Origin: CAVRCA01 sp963719345
GTDB taxonomy: Bacteria > Pseudomonadota > Alphaproteobacteria > Acetobacterales > Acetobacteraceae
Reading direction: 5' to 3'
Assembly: GCA_963719345.1 (NCBI GenBank)
Contig: CAVRCA010000010.1
Location: forward strand, 1-59,751
Length of the DNA: 59,751 nt
Shown: piece by piece, positions 28,473 through 39,869 of the stretch
How positions within the stretch are numbered: the stretch's first letter is position 1
How the letters are laid out: each line of letters opens with the position of its first letter
Program-made: the position numbers and the translations under genes
The notes under the pieces: model-generated
The model's input: the letters and a program-made list of their open reading frames with translations, nothing else
Told to the model about the DNA's origin: nothing
The model's database searches: none

Positions 28473-29689
28473 ACACGCGCTTCAGGGGCGGCAACCGGTG
28501 CACGGCCCCGATGCCGACGTCCCGCACGATGCGAACCAACGGGTTGTCGGTGCTGAACAGCCGGTCCAGCCCGTCCGTCGCGAAGAGCATGGCGAGGTTG
28601 TCCGGGCCGACGCGCGCGCTGGTAGCCGGCCAGCAGGTCCGGCGCGCCAGGGTCGGCACCGCGCGAGGCAGCCTCTATGACACGATCGGCCAGGGCGGCG
28701 GCATCGCGGAAGCCGAGATTGAGGCCCTGGCCGGCGATCGGGTGGATGCCATGCGCGGCGTCGCCCACCAGCGCCAGCCGGGTGTCGACATAACGATGCG
28801 CGTGGAGCGCGCCCAACGGATAGCGCCAGCGCCGGCCGATGGGACGCACCGCCCCGAGATGGTCGCCCAGTCGGCGAGCGATCTCGCGGCCGAACCCGGC
28901 ATCGTCCATCGCCAGCACACGCTCGGCGATCGGGGTGCGCTCGGTCCAGACGATAGCGGACACGTGCAGCGACCCAGGCAGGCCGCACATCGGCAACTGG
29001 GCGAACGGCCCCGACGGCAGGAAGTGCTCGAGCGCCACGTTGTCATGCGGCCGCTCGTGGGCGATCGCCGAGACGATGCCGGTCTGGTCATAGGGCACGC
29101 GGGTGACAGGGATGCCGGCGGCGCGCCGCAGCGGCGACTGGCGCCCCTCGGCGGCGACCACCAGGCGGCAGGCGATCGCCGGGCCGCCGTCGATGCGTAC
29201 GGTGGCGCCGTCAGCCCGCCGCTCGGCCTCGACGGTCGCCGGCGCGAACACGCGCAACGCCGGCAGCGCGTGCAGATGGGCGTTGATCGCGACCCGCAGG
29301 CTGCGCGCCTCGACCATCCAGCCGAACGCCGACGCGGTCGGGTCGGACCCGTCCTGACCAGCCGCTTCCGAAGCTACCTCACGGTGGTCGAAGTGGAGAA
29401 AGAGCCGCGACGCCGGGCGGCCGATCCGACCGTCCGAGACACGGATCTGCCGGATTGGGCAGGTCGGCTCCGGCAGCTTGTCCCAGACGCCGGCCGCCTC
29501 CAGCAGGCGGCGGGAGCCGGCCGCGATGGCATAGGCCCGGCCGTCGAAATCCGGATGCTCCATCGGCGGCAACGCGGCGCGATCGACCACCACGGTCGCG
29601 ACGCCCGCGCTCGCCAGACGACAGGCGAGCGCGCCGCCAACCGGACCCGCGCCCACCACGCACACGTCGGCCGCGATCTGTTCTGTCAT
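28438..29689 (-). CDS. ubiH: UbiH/UbiF-family FAD-dependent monooxygenase, frameshifted once
   Basis: A flavin hydroxylase of ubiquinone biosynthesis, about 416 residues. DVCVVGAGPVGGALACRLA is the N-terminal dinucleotide-binding motif. DGRAYAIAAGSRRLLEAAGV is the UbiH-family segment, and LVGDAAHGIHPIAGQGLNLG is the FAD-ribityl motif with the GD pair. A one-base break near 28620 shifts the C-terminus into LFSTDNPLVRIVRDVG. ATG 29689 is the natural start. I infer the symbol from family level; which ring carbon it hydroxylates cannot be told. It diverges from ftsK. Confidence 0.8.
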
Positions 29690-29838
29690 GCTGCGGCTGC
29701 CATGCTGAGGCTGCAAGTGGGGCTGGAAGCCTCCGCCGGCAAGCCGAAATCCGGTTCTGCCGCCGTCGGTTCCACGGTATAGCTCAGGTGCGGTCTCAGA
29801 CCGTGCGCGCACCGATTCGTCCCTTGGAGCTTGACCGC

Positions 29839-32256
29839 ATGGCCGCTGCCGCCCAGGCCCGCCGACTGGCCTCACCGGCCGTTCGCTCCCTGATGCGCCG
29901 CCGCTTCGCCGAATTGAGCGGGCTGGCGCTCGGCCTGATGGGTTTGGCGTTCCTGGTGGCGCTGGCGAGCTATGATGCGCGCGACCCCTCGCTGAACACC
30001 GCGACCGGGCGCTCGGCCGTCAACCTGGCCGGACCGGCCGGCGCGGTCCTTGCCGATCTGCTGCTGCAGGGTTTTGGGGTCGTGGCCGCATTGCCGGGCC
30101 TCGCCATGCTGGCCTGGGCCTGGCGGATCGCCTCGCATCGCGGGCTGGGCAGCTTCGCCGCGCGGCTCGCGGCGACCCTCGCCGCACTGCCGGTGCTGGC
30201 AGCGGTCGCAGCGGCCTTGGCGGGGGGTGCCGGGCGGCTGGCCTGGCCCACTCCTGCCGGCCCCGGCGGCGCGATCGGCACATTGCTCGGCAACGGTGCC
30301 CTGCGGGCCGGAGGCGAGGTGCTGGGGGCTGTCGGGACAACGTTGATGGCCGGCCTTGGAGTCGGGTTGGCGGTGACACTGGTCTTGCTGTCGTTCGGGC
30401 TGAGCAAAGGCGAGTGGCGGGAGGCCGGGCGGGGCGCAGCCGTGGTCGCACGCACCACGGCGCCGCTGGCTCGCGGCATCGCCGGTCTGCTCGCGCGCGC
30501 CGGTGACGCGGTCGCCGGACGGCTCGGCCCGCATTGGCGGCGGCTGCTCCGACGCGTTCCGGGTCAGGCCGAGCCAGCCCCTGCCCCGGAGAGCGTCGTC
30601 CGCGCGGAGCCTCGGGCGGTGGTGCCGAGACCGGACGCCGCGCCGCCGCCGGATGCGCGCCCGCCGGCTGTGGCCCGCCTGCGTCCGCCGCAGCCGGTCC
30701 GCCGAGCCGCGCCGGCGCAGGAGAGTTTGCCGCTCGCCGACGGCGAATGGCGGTTTCCGGGCCTCTCGCTCCTGAAACCCGCACCGGTCCGCGCCGGAAC
30801 CGGCCCAAGCGCCGACGCGCTGGAGGCGAACGCCCGGCTGCTCGAGACCGTGCTCGCCGATTACGGCGTGCAGGGCAGCATCGTCGAGATCCGCCCGGGT
30901 CCGGTCGTGACACTCTATGAGCTGGAACCCGCCCCCGGTATCCGCAGCGCCCGGGTTATCGGGCTGGCCGACGACGTGGCGCGCAGCCTCTCGGTCACCG
31001 CCGTTCGCATCGCCACCGTGCCGGGCCGCAACGTGATCGGCATCGAGGTCCCCAACGCCAAGCGCGAGACCGTCTTTTTGAGCGAGCTGCTGGCCACCGA
31101 GGAGTGGCAGAAGAACGCGGGCCGGCTGACCCTGGCCCTCGGCAAGGAGATCAGCGGCGCGCCGGTGATCGCCGACCTCACCCGCATGCCTCACCTGATG
31201 ATCGCCGGCACGACCGGCTCGGGCAAGTCGGTCGGCGTCAACGCGATGATCCTGAGCCTGCTGTACCGCCTGTCGCCCGACCAGTGCCGGCTCATCCTCA
31301 TCGACCCCAAGATGCTCGAACTCTCCGTCTACGAGGGCATCCCGCATTTGATGGCGCCCGTCGTGACCGAACCCAAGAAGGCGGTCACGGCGCTCAAATG
31401 GACGGTGCGGGAGATGGAGCGGCGCTACCGGGCGATGAGCCAGCTCGGCGTGCGCAACGTGGGCGGCTACAACGACCGGGTGGCCGAGGCGCGCGCCCGT
31501 GGCGAGGTGGTGACAAGGCGGGTGCAGACCGGGTTCGATCCCGACACCGGCCGTCCGACCTTCGAGGACCAGCCCCTGGTGCTCGAAGTTCTGCCGCACA
31601 TCGTGGTGGTGGTGGACGAGATGGCGGACCTGATGATGGTCGCCGGCAAGGAGATCGAGGCGGCGGTGCAGCGCCTCGCACAGATGGCCCGCGCCGCCGG
31701 CATCCACGTGATCATGGCGACCCAGCGGCCGTCGGTCGACGTGATCACCGGCACCATCAAGGCCAATTTTCCGACCCGGATCAGCTTTCAGGTGATCAGC
31801 AAGTTCGACAGCCGGACCATCTTGGGCGAGCAAGGCGCCGAACAGCTGCTCGGCCAGGGCGATATGCTGTTCATGGTGGGAGGCGGCCGGATCATGCGGG
31901 TGCACGGGCCGTTCGTCTCCGACCGCGAGGTGGAGGACGTGGTGGCGTTCCTGCGCGAGCAGGGCGAGCCGGCCTATGTCGAGGACGTCACCGAGGCGGC
32001 CGACGAGGATGACATGGGCGCTCTCCCCGGCCTTGCTGCCGGCGCGGACGGGGAGGCCGGCCTGTTCGATCAGGCGGTCGCGGTGGTGGCCCGCGAGGGC
32101 AAGGCGTCCACCTCCTTCATCCAGCGCCACCTCTCGATCGGCTACAATCGGGCCGCCAAGCTGGTCGAGCAGATGGAGCGCGAGGGTATCGTCGGGCCTG
32201 CCAATCACGTCGGCAAACGCGAAATCCTGGTGCGCCGGACCGCCGACGAGGACTGA
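29839..32256 (+). CDS. ftsK: DNA translocase FtsK
   Basis: An 805-residue septal DNA pump that segregates chromosome termini and activates dimer resolution. Four hydrophobic segments lie within the first 190 residues (for example LALGLMGLAFLVALASY). A Pro/Arg-rich linker covers about 230-310. The RecA-like motor has Walker A GTTGSGKS at about 457-464 and Walker B VVVVDEMADL at about 588-597, followed by MATQRPSVDVITG. The C-terminal gamma winged helix (FIQRHLSIGYNRAAKLVEQM) reads KOPS sequences. GGAG lies 9 bases upstream of ATG 29839. The length is normal for the short-linker alphaproteobacterial form. Confidence 0.96.
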   Translation: MAAAAQARRLASPAVRSLMRRRFAELSGLALGLMGLAFLVALASYDARDPSLNTATGRSAVNLAGPAGAVLADLLLQGFGVVAALPGLAMLAWAWRIASHRGLGSFAARLAATLAALPVLAAVAAALAGGAGRLAWPTPAGPGGAIGTLLGNGALRAGGEVLGAVGTTLMAGLGVGLAVTLVLLSFGLSKGEWREAGRGAAVVARTTAPLARGIAGLLARAGDAVAGRLGPHWRRLLRRVPGQAEPAPAPESVVRAEPRAVVPRPDAAPPPDARPPAVARLRPPQPVRRAAPAQESLPLADGEWRFPGLSLLKPAPVRAGTGPSADALEANARLLETVLADYGVQGSIVEIRPGPVVTLYELEPAPGIRSARVIGLADDVARSLSVTAVRIATVPGRNVIGIEVPNAKRETVFLSELLATEEWQKNAGRLTLALGKEISGAPVIADLTRMPHLMIAGTTGSGKSVGVNAMILSLLYRLSPDQCRLILIDPKMLELSVYEGIPHLMAPVVTEPKKAVTALKWTVREMERRYRAMSQLGVRNVGGYNDRVAEARARGEVVTRRVQTGFDPDTGRPTFEDQPLVLEVLPHIVVVVDEMADLMMVAGKEIEAAVQRLAQMARAAGIHVIMATQRPSVDVITGTIKANFPTRISFQVISKFDSRTILGEQGAEQLLGQGDMLFMVGGGRIMRVHGPFVSDREVEDVVAFLREQGEPAYVEDVTEAADEDDMGALPGLAAGADGEAGLFDQAVAVVAREGKASTSFIQRHLSIGYNRAAKLVEQMEREGIVGPANHVGKREILVRRTADED

Positions 32257-32270
32257 GCCGGGTTGCCGCG

Positions 32271-32997
32271 CTACCCTTGAAAGGCTCGCTGCCGTCGAAG
32301 CAGGGCGATGCCGGCAACCCCGGCGCCGAGCAATGCCGCCGACGCGGGCTCCGGCACGTCCAGACGGGCGAGCGTCTGGCTACCGGGACTTGACACGGTC
32401 AGGACATTGCTGAACGGGGTCGCGCTCCAGGTCGGACGGGCGCCGACGACGTTGGCGAGATACTGGCTTACGAGGCCGCCGGACCCGTTCAGCCGGTTGT
32501 CGTCGGCATGGAACGAATAGTCGGCACCGAGTTCCGTCGACCAGATCGCGATCTGGACCGCCGCGCTGACCTCGGCCGTGCTGTAGGTCGGGGTGACCGC
32601 CTCGGTGCCGGCCAACATCGCATCGCCGTGCGAGATGAGCGCGTTGATCTGTCCGACCTGCGCGTCGGAGAGGGGAGTGCCGTTGCCGTTGCTGGTCAGC
32701 GTGCCCGGTCGTGTACGTGGCCGGCGCTTGCAGCCAGTCGAACAGGTCCACGCACCAGACCAGGAGGTCGGTGTGAGGCGCACCGGGACCGGACGGGGCA
32801 ACCGCGAGGTCGATCTGGCCCGCCCCACTGTATTCATCGTCGATGTTCCCCGGAGCGTAGGTGCTGTGCACGTTGACGTTGTTCGGAACCGAGTAGCCGG
32901 TCACAGCAATGTTGCCGGCGCGCGACGCCGCACCGGCGGCGATCAGGATCCCGCCACAGAACACGGCCAGTCGCCAAAGTCGGAGCCCGCCCTGCAT
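32271..32997 (-). CDS. PEP-CTERM sorting domain protein, frameshifted once
   Basis: A secreted protein of about 241 residues. The leader LWRLAVFCGGILIAAGAASR is followed by GNIAVTGYSVPNNVNVHSTY and an ordered stretch with LLVWCVDLFDWLQAP. Near 32710 the frame shifts by one and continues through ALISHGDAMLAGTEAV and SAAVQIAIWSTELG. The C-terminal tag is DVPEPASAALLGAG with a short hydrophobic helix and RRQR. WCVDLF plus AVQIAIW resembles Cys-containing PEP-CTERM surface proteins. It converges with ftsK, 14 bases apart. Confidence 0.75.
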
Positions 32998-33086
32998 CCA
33001 CGCCTGCCATCTTAAAATCCGAGACAGACTAGAGTGAACCTCTCTGGATCGCAAGCGGAATGTTTAAATCTTGAGACAGAACCTTG

Positions 33087-34317
<1,231 letters not shown>

Positions 34318-34384
34318 GACAGCCTCCACGGATCAGCGGTTCTCGGGAGTAGCCCCCCGTCCACCGATCGCGCAAGGTGCCGCC

Positions 34385-35419
34385 ATGCGCCGAAAACTCC
34401 TCCTCGCCGCCCTGTGCGCTCTGCTCACCATGGGGGCAGTGCGGCCCGGTCTGGCGCAGCCCGTGCTGGATGTGGGTGCGGTCCCGGGGCTGGATGCAAC
34501 CGGAACGGCCGAATATGCCCGGTTTCTCATCGCCAACCTGCCACGCGCCTTTGCCGTGTCGACGAACGGTCGCGCAGGCTGGGCCGGGCCGGCGCCGAGC
34601 AGCGAGGTCGCCCGCGCGGTCGCCCTGCAACGCTGCGCCCAGGTGGGCGGGACGCAATGTGCGATCTACGCCGACGACCTCGAAGTCACCTGGCACGGCC
34701 GGCCGCGTCAGGTTCAACCACCGCCCGAGCCGCTGATCAGCACGGGCAATTACGCCTTCGTGCCCGACGGGCGTTATTTCTGGCGCGGGCCGGCCGCAGC
34801 AGCGGGCGTCTACGTCTGGTCGCACGGCAAGGGGCCAGCGCTCGACACCGACAATCGTGGCCTACAGCCGCAGCCCCATGTGCGCCCCTTCAACAACGCC
34901 GGCTTCGACGTCCTCCGGTTCGACCGCGCCCCGTTCGCCGACGATCCCAACCGTGCCGCCGGCTGGCTGCGGGACGGGTTGGCGGCACTGCGTCGACAAG
35001 GCTACCGCCGGGTCATCGCGGGCGGCGAGTCGCGCGGCGGGTGGACCAGCTTGCAGATGCTCGATGCGCCCGGCGCAGCCGATGTGATCATCGCGATCTC
35101 ACCTTCCGCCCAGGGCACCGCGTCGAGTTCCCTCCACCTGACCCAGGCCGACGATCTCGCACGGATTTTTTCTGCGGCGAGCGCCCCCGGCCCGCGGCTC
35201 GCGGTGGCCGAGTTCGGGGGCGACCCGTATGCGGGCGATCTCGACGCCCGCATGGCAGCACTCGCCAGCCTGCGGCCGCGTCTCTCGGGATTGCTGGTGA
35301 TCGATCGGCCGCCCGGCTTCTCCGGTCATGGCGGTGCCGCCAGCGAGGCGTTCGCCGAACGCTACGGCGCCTGCCTGCTCCGTTTCGCCACCGCTCAGCC
35401 GGCGCCAACCGGCTGCTGA
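34385..35419 (+). CDS. Exported alpha/beta hydrolase-like protein
   Basis: A 344-residue secreted protein. The signal peptide MRRKLLLAALCALLTMGAVR ends before QPVLD. The hydrolase fold is suggested by the strand-turn-helix GGESRGGWTSLQML, with Ser as nucleophile in a G-E-S-R-G elbow. A late His lies in GFSGHGGAASEAF, and an Asp-containing FGGDPYAGDL sits before it. A region upstream (RYFWRGPAAAAGVYVWSHGKG) has the oxyanion-type turn. It diverges from argG with 67 bases between and converges with the MFS gene, overlapping it by 25 bases. The substrate is unknown. Confidence 0.75.
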   Translation: MRRKLLLAALCALLTMGAVRPGLAQPVLDVGAVPGLDATGTAEYARFLIANLPRAFAVSTNGRAGWAGPAPSSEVARAVALQRCAQVGGTQCAIYADDLEVTWHGRPRQVQPPPEPLISTGNYAFVPDGRYFWRGPAAAAGVYVWSHGKGPALDTDNRGLQPQPHVRPFNNAGFDVLRFDRAPFADDPNRAAGWLRDGLAALRRQGYRRVIAGGESRGGWTSLQMLDAPGAADVIIAISPSAQGTASSSLHLTQADDLARIFSAASAPGPRLAVAEFGGDPYAGDLDARMAALASLRPRLSGLLVIDRPPGFSGHGGAASEAFAERYGACLLRFATAQPAPTGC

Positions 35420-36594
35420 CGGGTCTCATGGATGAAGCCGGCGAGCCACAGGGTCAGCAAGGCGATCCCCGCCGCGACGCCGAGAAACGCCGCCCGGTAG
35501 CCGATGACTGCGATGGCGCGGCCGAACGCCAGCGCGCCGAGCGCTTGGCCGAGGAACAGCAGGAACACAAACGTCGTGACCGCCGTGGTCCGCGCGTTGG
35601 GCAGCAGTTCGGTCGCCCGCGTCTGCAGCACCGGGTGCAAGGTGAAATAGCCGAGCCCCAGGCCCGCCTGCACCAGGATGAACACCGGCCAGTGCCGGGT
35701 CGCCATGCCGATTGCCAGCGCGGCTGCGATCAGCAGCCCGCCCGCCAGTATCTGGCCCGCCTCGCCGAGCCGCTTGATGATCGCCGGGGCGAACCGCGTG
35801 TAGCCGAACGCGCCGACCCCGAACGCCGCGAGCACCAGGCCGACGACGCCGTACGACAACCCGAACTGTTGGGTGAGGTAGGGTGCGATGAACGGGAAGC
35901 AGCCCGGCAGCAAGGCGCCCTCCACCACGGTCGCGAGCAGCAGGCGACGGGCGACGGGCGCGCGGGCGAGCGCCCGGTAGTTGGCGAGCTGAAACGTGTT
36001 CGGCCGGCTCCGGTCAGGCAGCGTACCGATCCGCCGCGCGAGAGCCGTGGCGACCACCGCTCCGGCCAGGGCCAGCACCACGAACGCACCCCGCCACCCC
36101 ACCGTCGCCCCGAACAGCCCGCCAATCGGTCCGGCGAGGGTCTGTGCCAGAACGATCCCGGTGAGGAACCGGCTCACCACCGCTTGCCGGCGCTCATAGG
36201 GAACGGCGTCGCCGATATAGGCGAGGCAGATCGGGATCAGGCCGGCGCTGGAAGCTCCGGCGCAGGCCCGCAGCACTGTTAGCAACGGGAGGTTGTCGGC
36301 GAGTGCGCAGGCCCCCGTGAAGCCTGCATAGCCGACCAATGCACCGAGCAGCACCTTGAGTTTGCCGAAGCGGTCGCCGACTGGTCCGAGGATCACCTGA
36401 TTGATCCCGTAAGGCAGCACGAAGGCCGCGATCAGGACCGAGACCGTCGCCACGTCACGATGGAAATCCTGCGCGATCGGAGCAAGTAGCGGATCGACGA
36501 TGCGGGCGCCGGACGCGGAGAGGAACCCCGCAGCGGCGAGCAGGGCAACCGGCAGTGCGGCCGGAGCCGTCGATACGGATATGGACACCGGCAT
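35395..36594 (-). CDS. MFS transporter
   Basis: A 399-residue major facilitator with twelve predicted helices. ARIVDPLLAPIAQDFHRDVA starts the first loop. Motif A is GPVGDRFGKLKVLLGAL, and the central loop carries RRIGTLPDRSRPNTFQL. RFLTGIVLAQTLAGPIGG is the motif-C-like, antiporter-type helix 5, so drug or metabolite efflux is plausible. ATG 36594 (MPVSISVSTAP) fits the family start. It is separated by 60 bases from rlmN, which is upstream on the same strand, so co-transcription is possible. Confidence 0.9.
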   Translation of the reverse strand: MPVSISVSTAPAALPVALLAAAGFLSASGARIVDPLLAPIAQDFHRDVATVSVLIAAFVLPYGINQVILGPVGDRFGKLKVLLGALVGYAGFTGACALADNLPLLTVLRACAGASSAGLIPICLAYIGDAVPYERRQAVVSRFLTGIVLAQTLAGPIGGLFGATVGWRGAFVVLALAGAVVATALARRIGTLPDRSRPNTFQLANYRALARAPVARRLLLATVVEGALLPGCFPFIAPYLTQQFGLSYGVVGLVLAAFGVGAFGYTRFAPAIIKRLGEAGQILAGGLLIAAALAIGMATRHWPVFILVQAGLGLGYFTLHPVLQTRATELLPNARTTAVTTFVFLLFLGQALGALAFGRAIAVIGYRAAFLGVAAGIALLTLWLAGFIHETRQQPVGAG

Positions 36595-36653
36595 GGTTAC
36601 AAGCGGCGCGGGCAAAGGTTCCCTCTCCCTCGGACCGAGAGCCCGAAATTGAG

Positions 36654-37829
36654 TCAGGCCGCCGGCCGGTTTCGCCGGCTGGCAGTCCGCAGTTGGCCGC
36701 AGGCAGCCAAAATATCCTGCCCCCGCGGGCTTCGCACCGGAGAGGCAAAGCCCGCGTCCATGATGATCCGGGCAAACCGGTCGATTGCCACACCCGTGCT
36801 GGTCTCGAACCGGCTGCCGGGCCAGGGATTGAACGGGATGAGGTTCACTTTCGCCGGGATGCCCGTGATCAGGCGAACCAGTTCGCGCGCGTCGGCCGGC
36901 GTGTCGTTCACCCCCCGAAGCATGATGTACTCGAACGTGATGCGCCGCGCGTTCGACGCTCCCGGGTAGGAACGGCAGGCGGCGATCACCTCCGCGATCG
37001 GGTATTTCCGGTTGAGCGGCACGAGCTCGTCCCGCAACTCGTCCCGCACGGCGTGCAGCGACACCGCCAGGTTGACGCCGAGCTCCGCACCGCACCGCGC
37101 CATCATGGGCACCACGCCCGAGGTGGACAACGTGATCCGCCGGCGCGACAGCGCGATGCCCTCGTTGTCCATGACGATGGTCAAGGCGCGTGCGACATTC
37201 TCATAGTTGTACAGCGGCTCGCCCATTCCCATCAGGACGATGGTCGACAACAGCCGGGGCGTCTCGCCTTTCGGGCTCGGCCACTCGCCATAGGCGTCCC
37301 GCGCCGCCATGAACTGGCCGACGATCTCGGCCGGTCCGAGATTGCGCACCAGCGCTTGCGTGCCGGTGTGGCAGAAGCGGCAGGACAGCGTGCAGCCGAC
37401 CTGCGACGAGATGCAGACAGCCCCGCGATCCTCTTCGGGGTCGGGGATGTAGACCGTCTCGGCCTCCTGGCCGTCACGGAATCGGAACAGGAATTTCCGG
37501 GTGGCGTCCGTGCTGGTCTGCACGTTAGCCGCTTCCGGCCGGCCGATCACGAACCGCTCGGCCAGACGCTGCTGCAGCGGCCGCGCAATGGAGGACATCC
37601 GCGCGAAGTCGGTGACGCCCTGGTGGTAGATCCAGTGCCAAAGCTGCTTGGCCCGGAAGGACTTCTCGCCGATCTCCGCCAGTTCGGCCGCGAGTTCCGC
37701 CCGCGACAGCCCGACCAGATCGCGCCGCCCGTCGGCCAGCCGCGCCGCCGGCGGCGCGAACAGCGCGGCCTTGGCGAGAATGCGCCACCGTTCGACCTCG
37801 GTCAGGTCGGCTGTGGGAAGCTCGCTCAT
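36654..37829 (-). CDS. rlmN: Dual-specificity 23S rRNA/tRNA adenine-C2 methyltransferase RlmN
   Basis: A 391-residue radical SAM enzyme methylating A2503 of 23S rRNA and A37 of some tRNAs. The cluster Cys are 146, 150 and 153 (VGCTLSCRFCHTG). MGMGEPLYNYENV is the SAM-binding GEP motif. SLHAVRDELRDELVPLNRKYP and IMLRGVNDTPADA are typical. The catalytic C-terminal Cys lies in GQDILAACGQL. ATG 37829 overlaps the stop of the ialB-like gene (ATGA), so the two are co-translated. Confidence 0.96.
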   Translation of the reverse strand: MSELPTADLTEVERWRILAKAALFAPPAARLADGRRDLVGLSRAELAAELAEIGEKSFRAKQLWHWIYHQGVTDFARMSSIARPLQQRLAERFVIGRPEAANVQTSTDATRKFLFRFRDGQEAETVYIPDPEEDRGAVCISSQVGCTLSCRFCHTGTQALVRNLGPAEIVGQFMAARDAYGEWPSPKGETPRLLSTIVLMGMGEPLYNYENVARALTIVMDNEGIALSRRRITLSTSGVVPMMARCGAELGVNLAVSLHAVRDELRDELVPLNRKYPIAEVIAACRSYPGASNARRITFEYIMLRGVNDTPADARELVRLITGIPAKVNLIPFNPWPGSRFETSTGVAIDRFARIIMDAGFASPVRSPRGQDILAACGQLRTASRRNRPAA

Positions 37830-38359
37830 GGCGCCGGGCAGGCCTTGACGACCGCATCATAGGCCTGGGTGAAGCCCCGAAGGCCGAAGGTGTCAGTGAC
37901 CTGCGCGCCGCGCGGTCCCGGCGAGCGCATGACCGCCTGCCGCCCGTTCCGCAAATCGGTCACCACGGCGGCTCCGTCGCGCGCGAAGGCCGACCGCCCG
38001 CTCGTGTAGAAATTCCTGTTCGCCTGCTCCACTTGCAGGTTTGCCTCGGTGTTCTCCGGGAAGGGAAACCCGCTGCTGAACGCCACCGTATCCCGGCCAG
38101 CCGGGCGCTGCGTAACCGTGAGCACCGGCCGACTCCGGCCGGACATGGTCGGGATGGATGTTGTCGGATAGGCGAAAGCGTAGCAGATGGTCTGCCCGGC
38201 CTCGTCCCGCGTGACGGCCGTCCAATCCTCGAACTTGCCGATTTGCTGGGCTCCTGAACCGGCCGCCCTGGCGGGCCCATGGCGCGGAGCGGCGGCGGCC
38301 TGCGACGAAAGGCCGGACGTCACCAGCGGCACAAGGAGGATGACGGCGAGGGAACGCAT
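37826..38359 (-). CDS. Invasion-associated locus B (IalB) family protein
   Basis: A 177-residue periplasmic protein. The signal peptide MRSLAVILLVPLVTSGLSSQ ends in AAAA. The core begins IGKFEDWTAVTRDEAGQTIC, where the Trp and the first Cys are characteristic, and YPTTSIPTMSGRSRPVLTVT follows. The second Cys is in VVKACPAP at the C-terminus. GRQAVMRSPGPRGAQVTDTF aligns with the family's late segment. ATG 38359 starts at the signal peptide; a longer frame upstream does not. The role in free-living alphaproteobacteria is undefined. It precedes and overlaps rlmN. Confidence 0.8.
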   Translation of the reverse strand: MRSLAVILLVPLVTSGLSSQAAAAPRHGPARAAGSGAQQIGKFEDWTAVTRDEAGQTICYAFAYPTTSIPTMSGRSRPVLTVTQRPAGRDTVAFSSGFPFPENTEANLQVEQANRNFYTSGRSAFARDGAAVVTDLRNGRQAVMRSPGPRGAQVTDTFGLRGFTQAYDAVVKACPAP

Positions 38360-38465
38360 GGCCCGACAGATACGAGACGTGTAGTCGCCGGACAAGGCTT
38401 CGCGTGAAAGTTGTCCTCACCGCCAATCTGGCCTCTGCCTGAGCGTCGGTCTATCCCTCCGGCCC

Positions 38466-39710
38466 ATGACGGATGCGACCGACGCCCAGCTTGCCGCCCA
38501 ATACGAAGCCTACCCGTACCCCAAACGCGATCCGCGGGAGGAAGCGAAGCGGCTGGTCGTCGGCAGCCCTGGGCACCTGCGCGAAATCGATTACTGGGTG
38601 TTCGGCGCTCGTCGCCCGGCGAGCCGGCCGCTGCGAGCCTTGATCGCCGGCGGCGGCACCGGTGATGCGACTGTCATGCTGGCGCAGCAGCTGGCGCGTG
38701 ACGGCCGGCCGGGCACCGTCACTTGGCTCGACCGCTCGGCAGCGGGCGAGGCGGTCGCGCGTGGACGGGCCGAGGCACGCGGCCTGAAAAATATCGAATG
38801 GGAGCGTCGCTCGCTGCTCGATCTGCCCGGCTCCGGCCTCGGTCCGTTCGACTACATCGATTGCTGCGGCGTGCTCCACCACCTGCCCGACCCGGCGGCG
38901 GGTCTGCGGGCGCTGGTCTCGGTTCTCGCGCCGGGCGGCGGGATCGGGTTGATGGTTTATGCCCCGCACGGCCGCACCGGGGTCTACATGGTGCAGGACG
39001 CCCTGCGGATGCTGACGCCCGCCGAGGAGCCGCCTCCGGCTCGGCTGGAGATCGCCAAGCGGGTCATGCGTCATCTGCCGGAGAGCGCGTGGCTGCGCGG
39101 CAACCGCTACTTCGCCGACCACATCAGCGGCGGTGATGCGGGACTCTACGACCTGCTGCTCAATCCTCGCGACGCGGCATTCACCGTGCCCGCCCTGGCC
39201 GCCATCCTCGAACAGGCGGGCCTGCGTCCGACCTGCTGGGTCGAGCCGATGCGCTACGATCCGGCAACCTGGCTGCCCGACCCCAAACTGCGCGAGCGCG
39301 CGGCGACCCTCGACCCGGTCGCGCGCGGCGCGCTTGCCGAGGCGCTGACCGGCAACATGAGCACGCATGTCGTCTATTGCGTTCGCGCATCGGAACATCA
39401 GCCGGCCGCCGACCCGATGCACCCCGAGGCGGTGCCGGTGGCGCGCGAAATGGCCGCGAACGAACTGGCCCGACACATTCGGCCCGACGGGACGTTGCCG
39501 TTCCTGTTTGACGGCCTCCGCGCCTTGGTCCCACTGCCGCCGCTCGCGGCCCCGATCCTCCGGCTGGTCGACGGCCGCCGCAACGTTGCGGCGATCGGCG
39601 CAGCGTTGGCCGCTCGCGGCACCGCAGAGCAAAGCTTTGCTCGGGCCTGGCGGGCCACCTTCGCGCCACTCGAGCGGGTCAACCGCCTGCTGCTCGCTCC
39701 GCCGGCGTGA
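38466..39710 (+). CDS. Class I SAM-dependent methyltransferase with C-terminal extension
   Basis: A 414-residue cytosolic methyltransferase. YEAYPYPKRDPREE precedes the SAM-binding motif LIAGGGTGDATVMLAQQL, and FDYIDCCGVLHHLPDP is motif IV. GGGIGLMVYAPHGRTGVYM follows. Residues 300-414 form an Ala/Leu-rich extension without recognised motif (RNVAAIGAALAARGTAE), possibly a regulatory helical domain. The YPYP start is typical of a subgroup of tetratricopeptide-associated methyltransferases whose target is unknown. It diverges from the ialB-rlmN operon. Confidence 0.85.
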   Translation: MTDATDAQLAAQYEAYPYPKRDPREEAKRLVVGSPGHLREIDYWVFGARRPASRPLRALIAGGGTGDATVMLAQQLARDGRPGTVTWLDRSAAGEAVARGRAEARGLKNIEWERRSLLDLPGSGLGPFDYIDCCGVLHHLPDPAAGLRALVSVLAPGGGIGLMVYAPHGRTGVYMVQDALRMLTPAEEPPPARLEIAKRVMRHLPESAWLRGNRYFADHISGGDAGLYDLLLNPRDAAFTVPALAAILEQAGLRPTCWVEPMRYDPATWLPDPKLRERAATLDPVARGALAEALTGNMSTHVVYCVRASEHQPAADPMHPEAVPVAREMAANELARHIRPDGTLPFLFDGLRALVPLPPLAAPILRLVDGRRNVAAIGAALAARGTAEQSFARAWRATFAPLERVNRLLLAPPA

Positions 39711-39869
39711 TCGTGCCGCGACGCCGGCTGGTCTGGGCACCGCCGGCACGAGCATGTCCGAGCGCAGGCGACTGGTAGCGTTTGCAATCGACGGCAGCAC
39801 GGCGAGGGTAATGGACCTGATCAGGACTGAGCTTTAATCTGCCGGTTCGTTTAAGGCCGTTAGGCCACC

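Noticed and set aside
29872..32208. 778-codon minus-strand open frame opposite ftsK
   Set aside because: It is a shadow of ftsK; composition is His/Asp/Gly-rich without motifs.
36780..36820. Sequence resembling a tRNA T-arm
   Set aside because: It lies inside rlmN and no cloverleaf can be formed around it.
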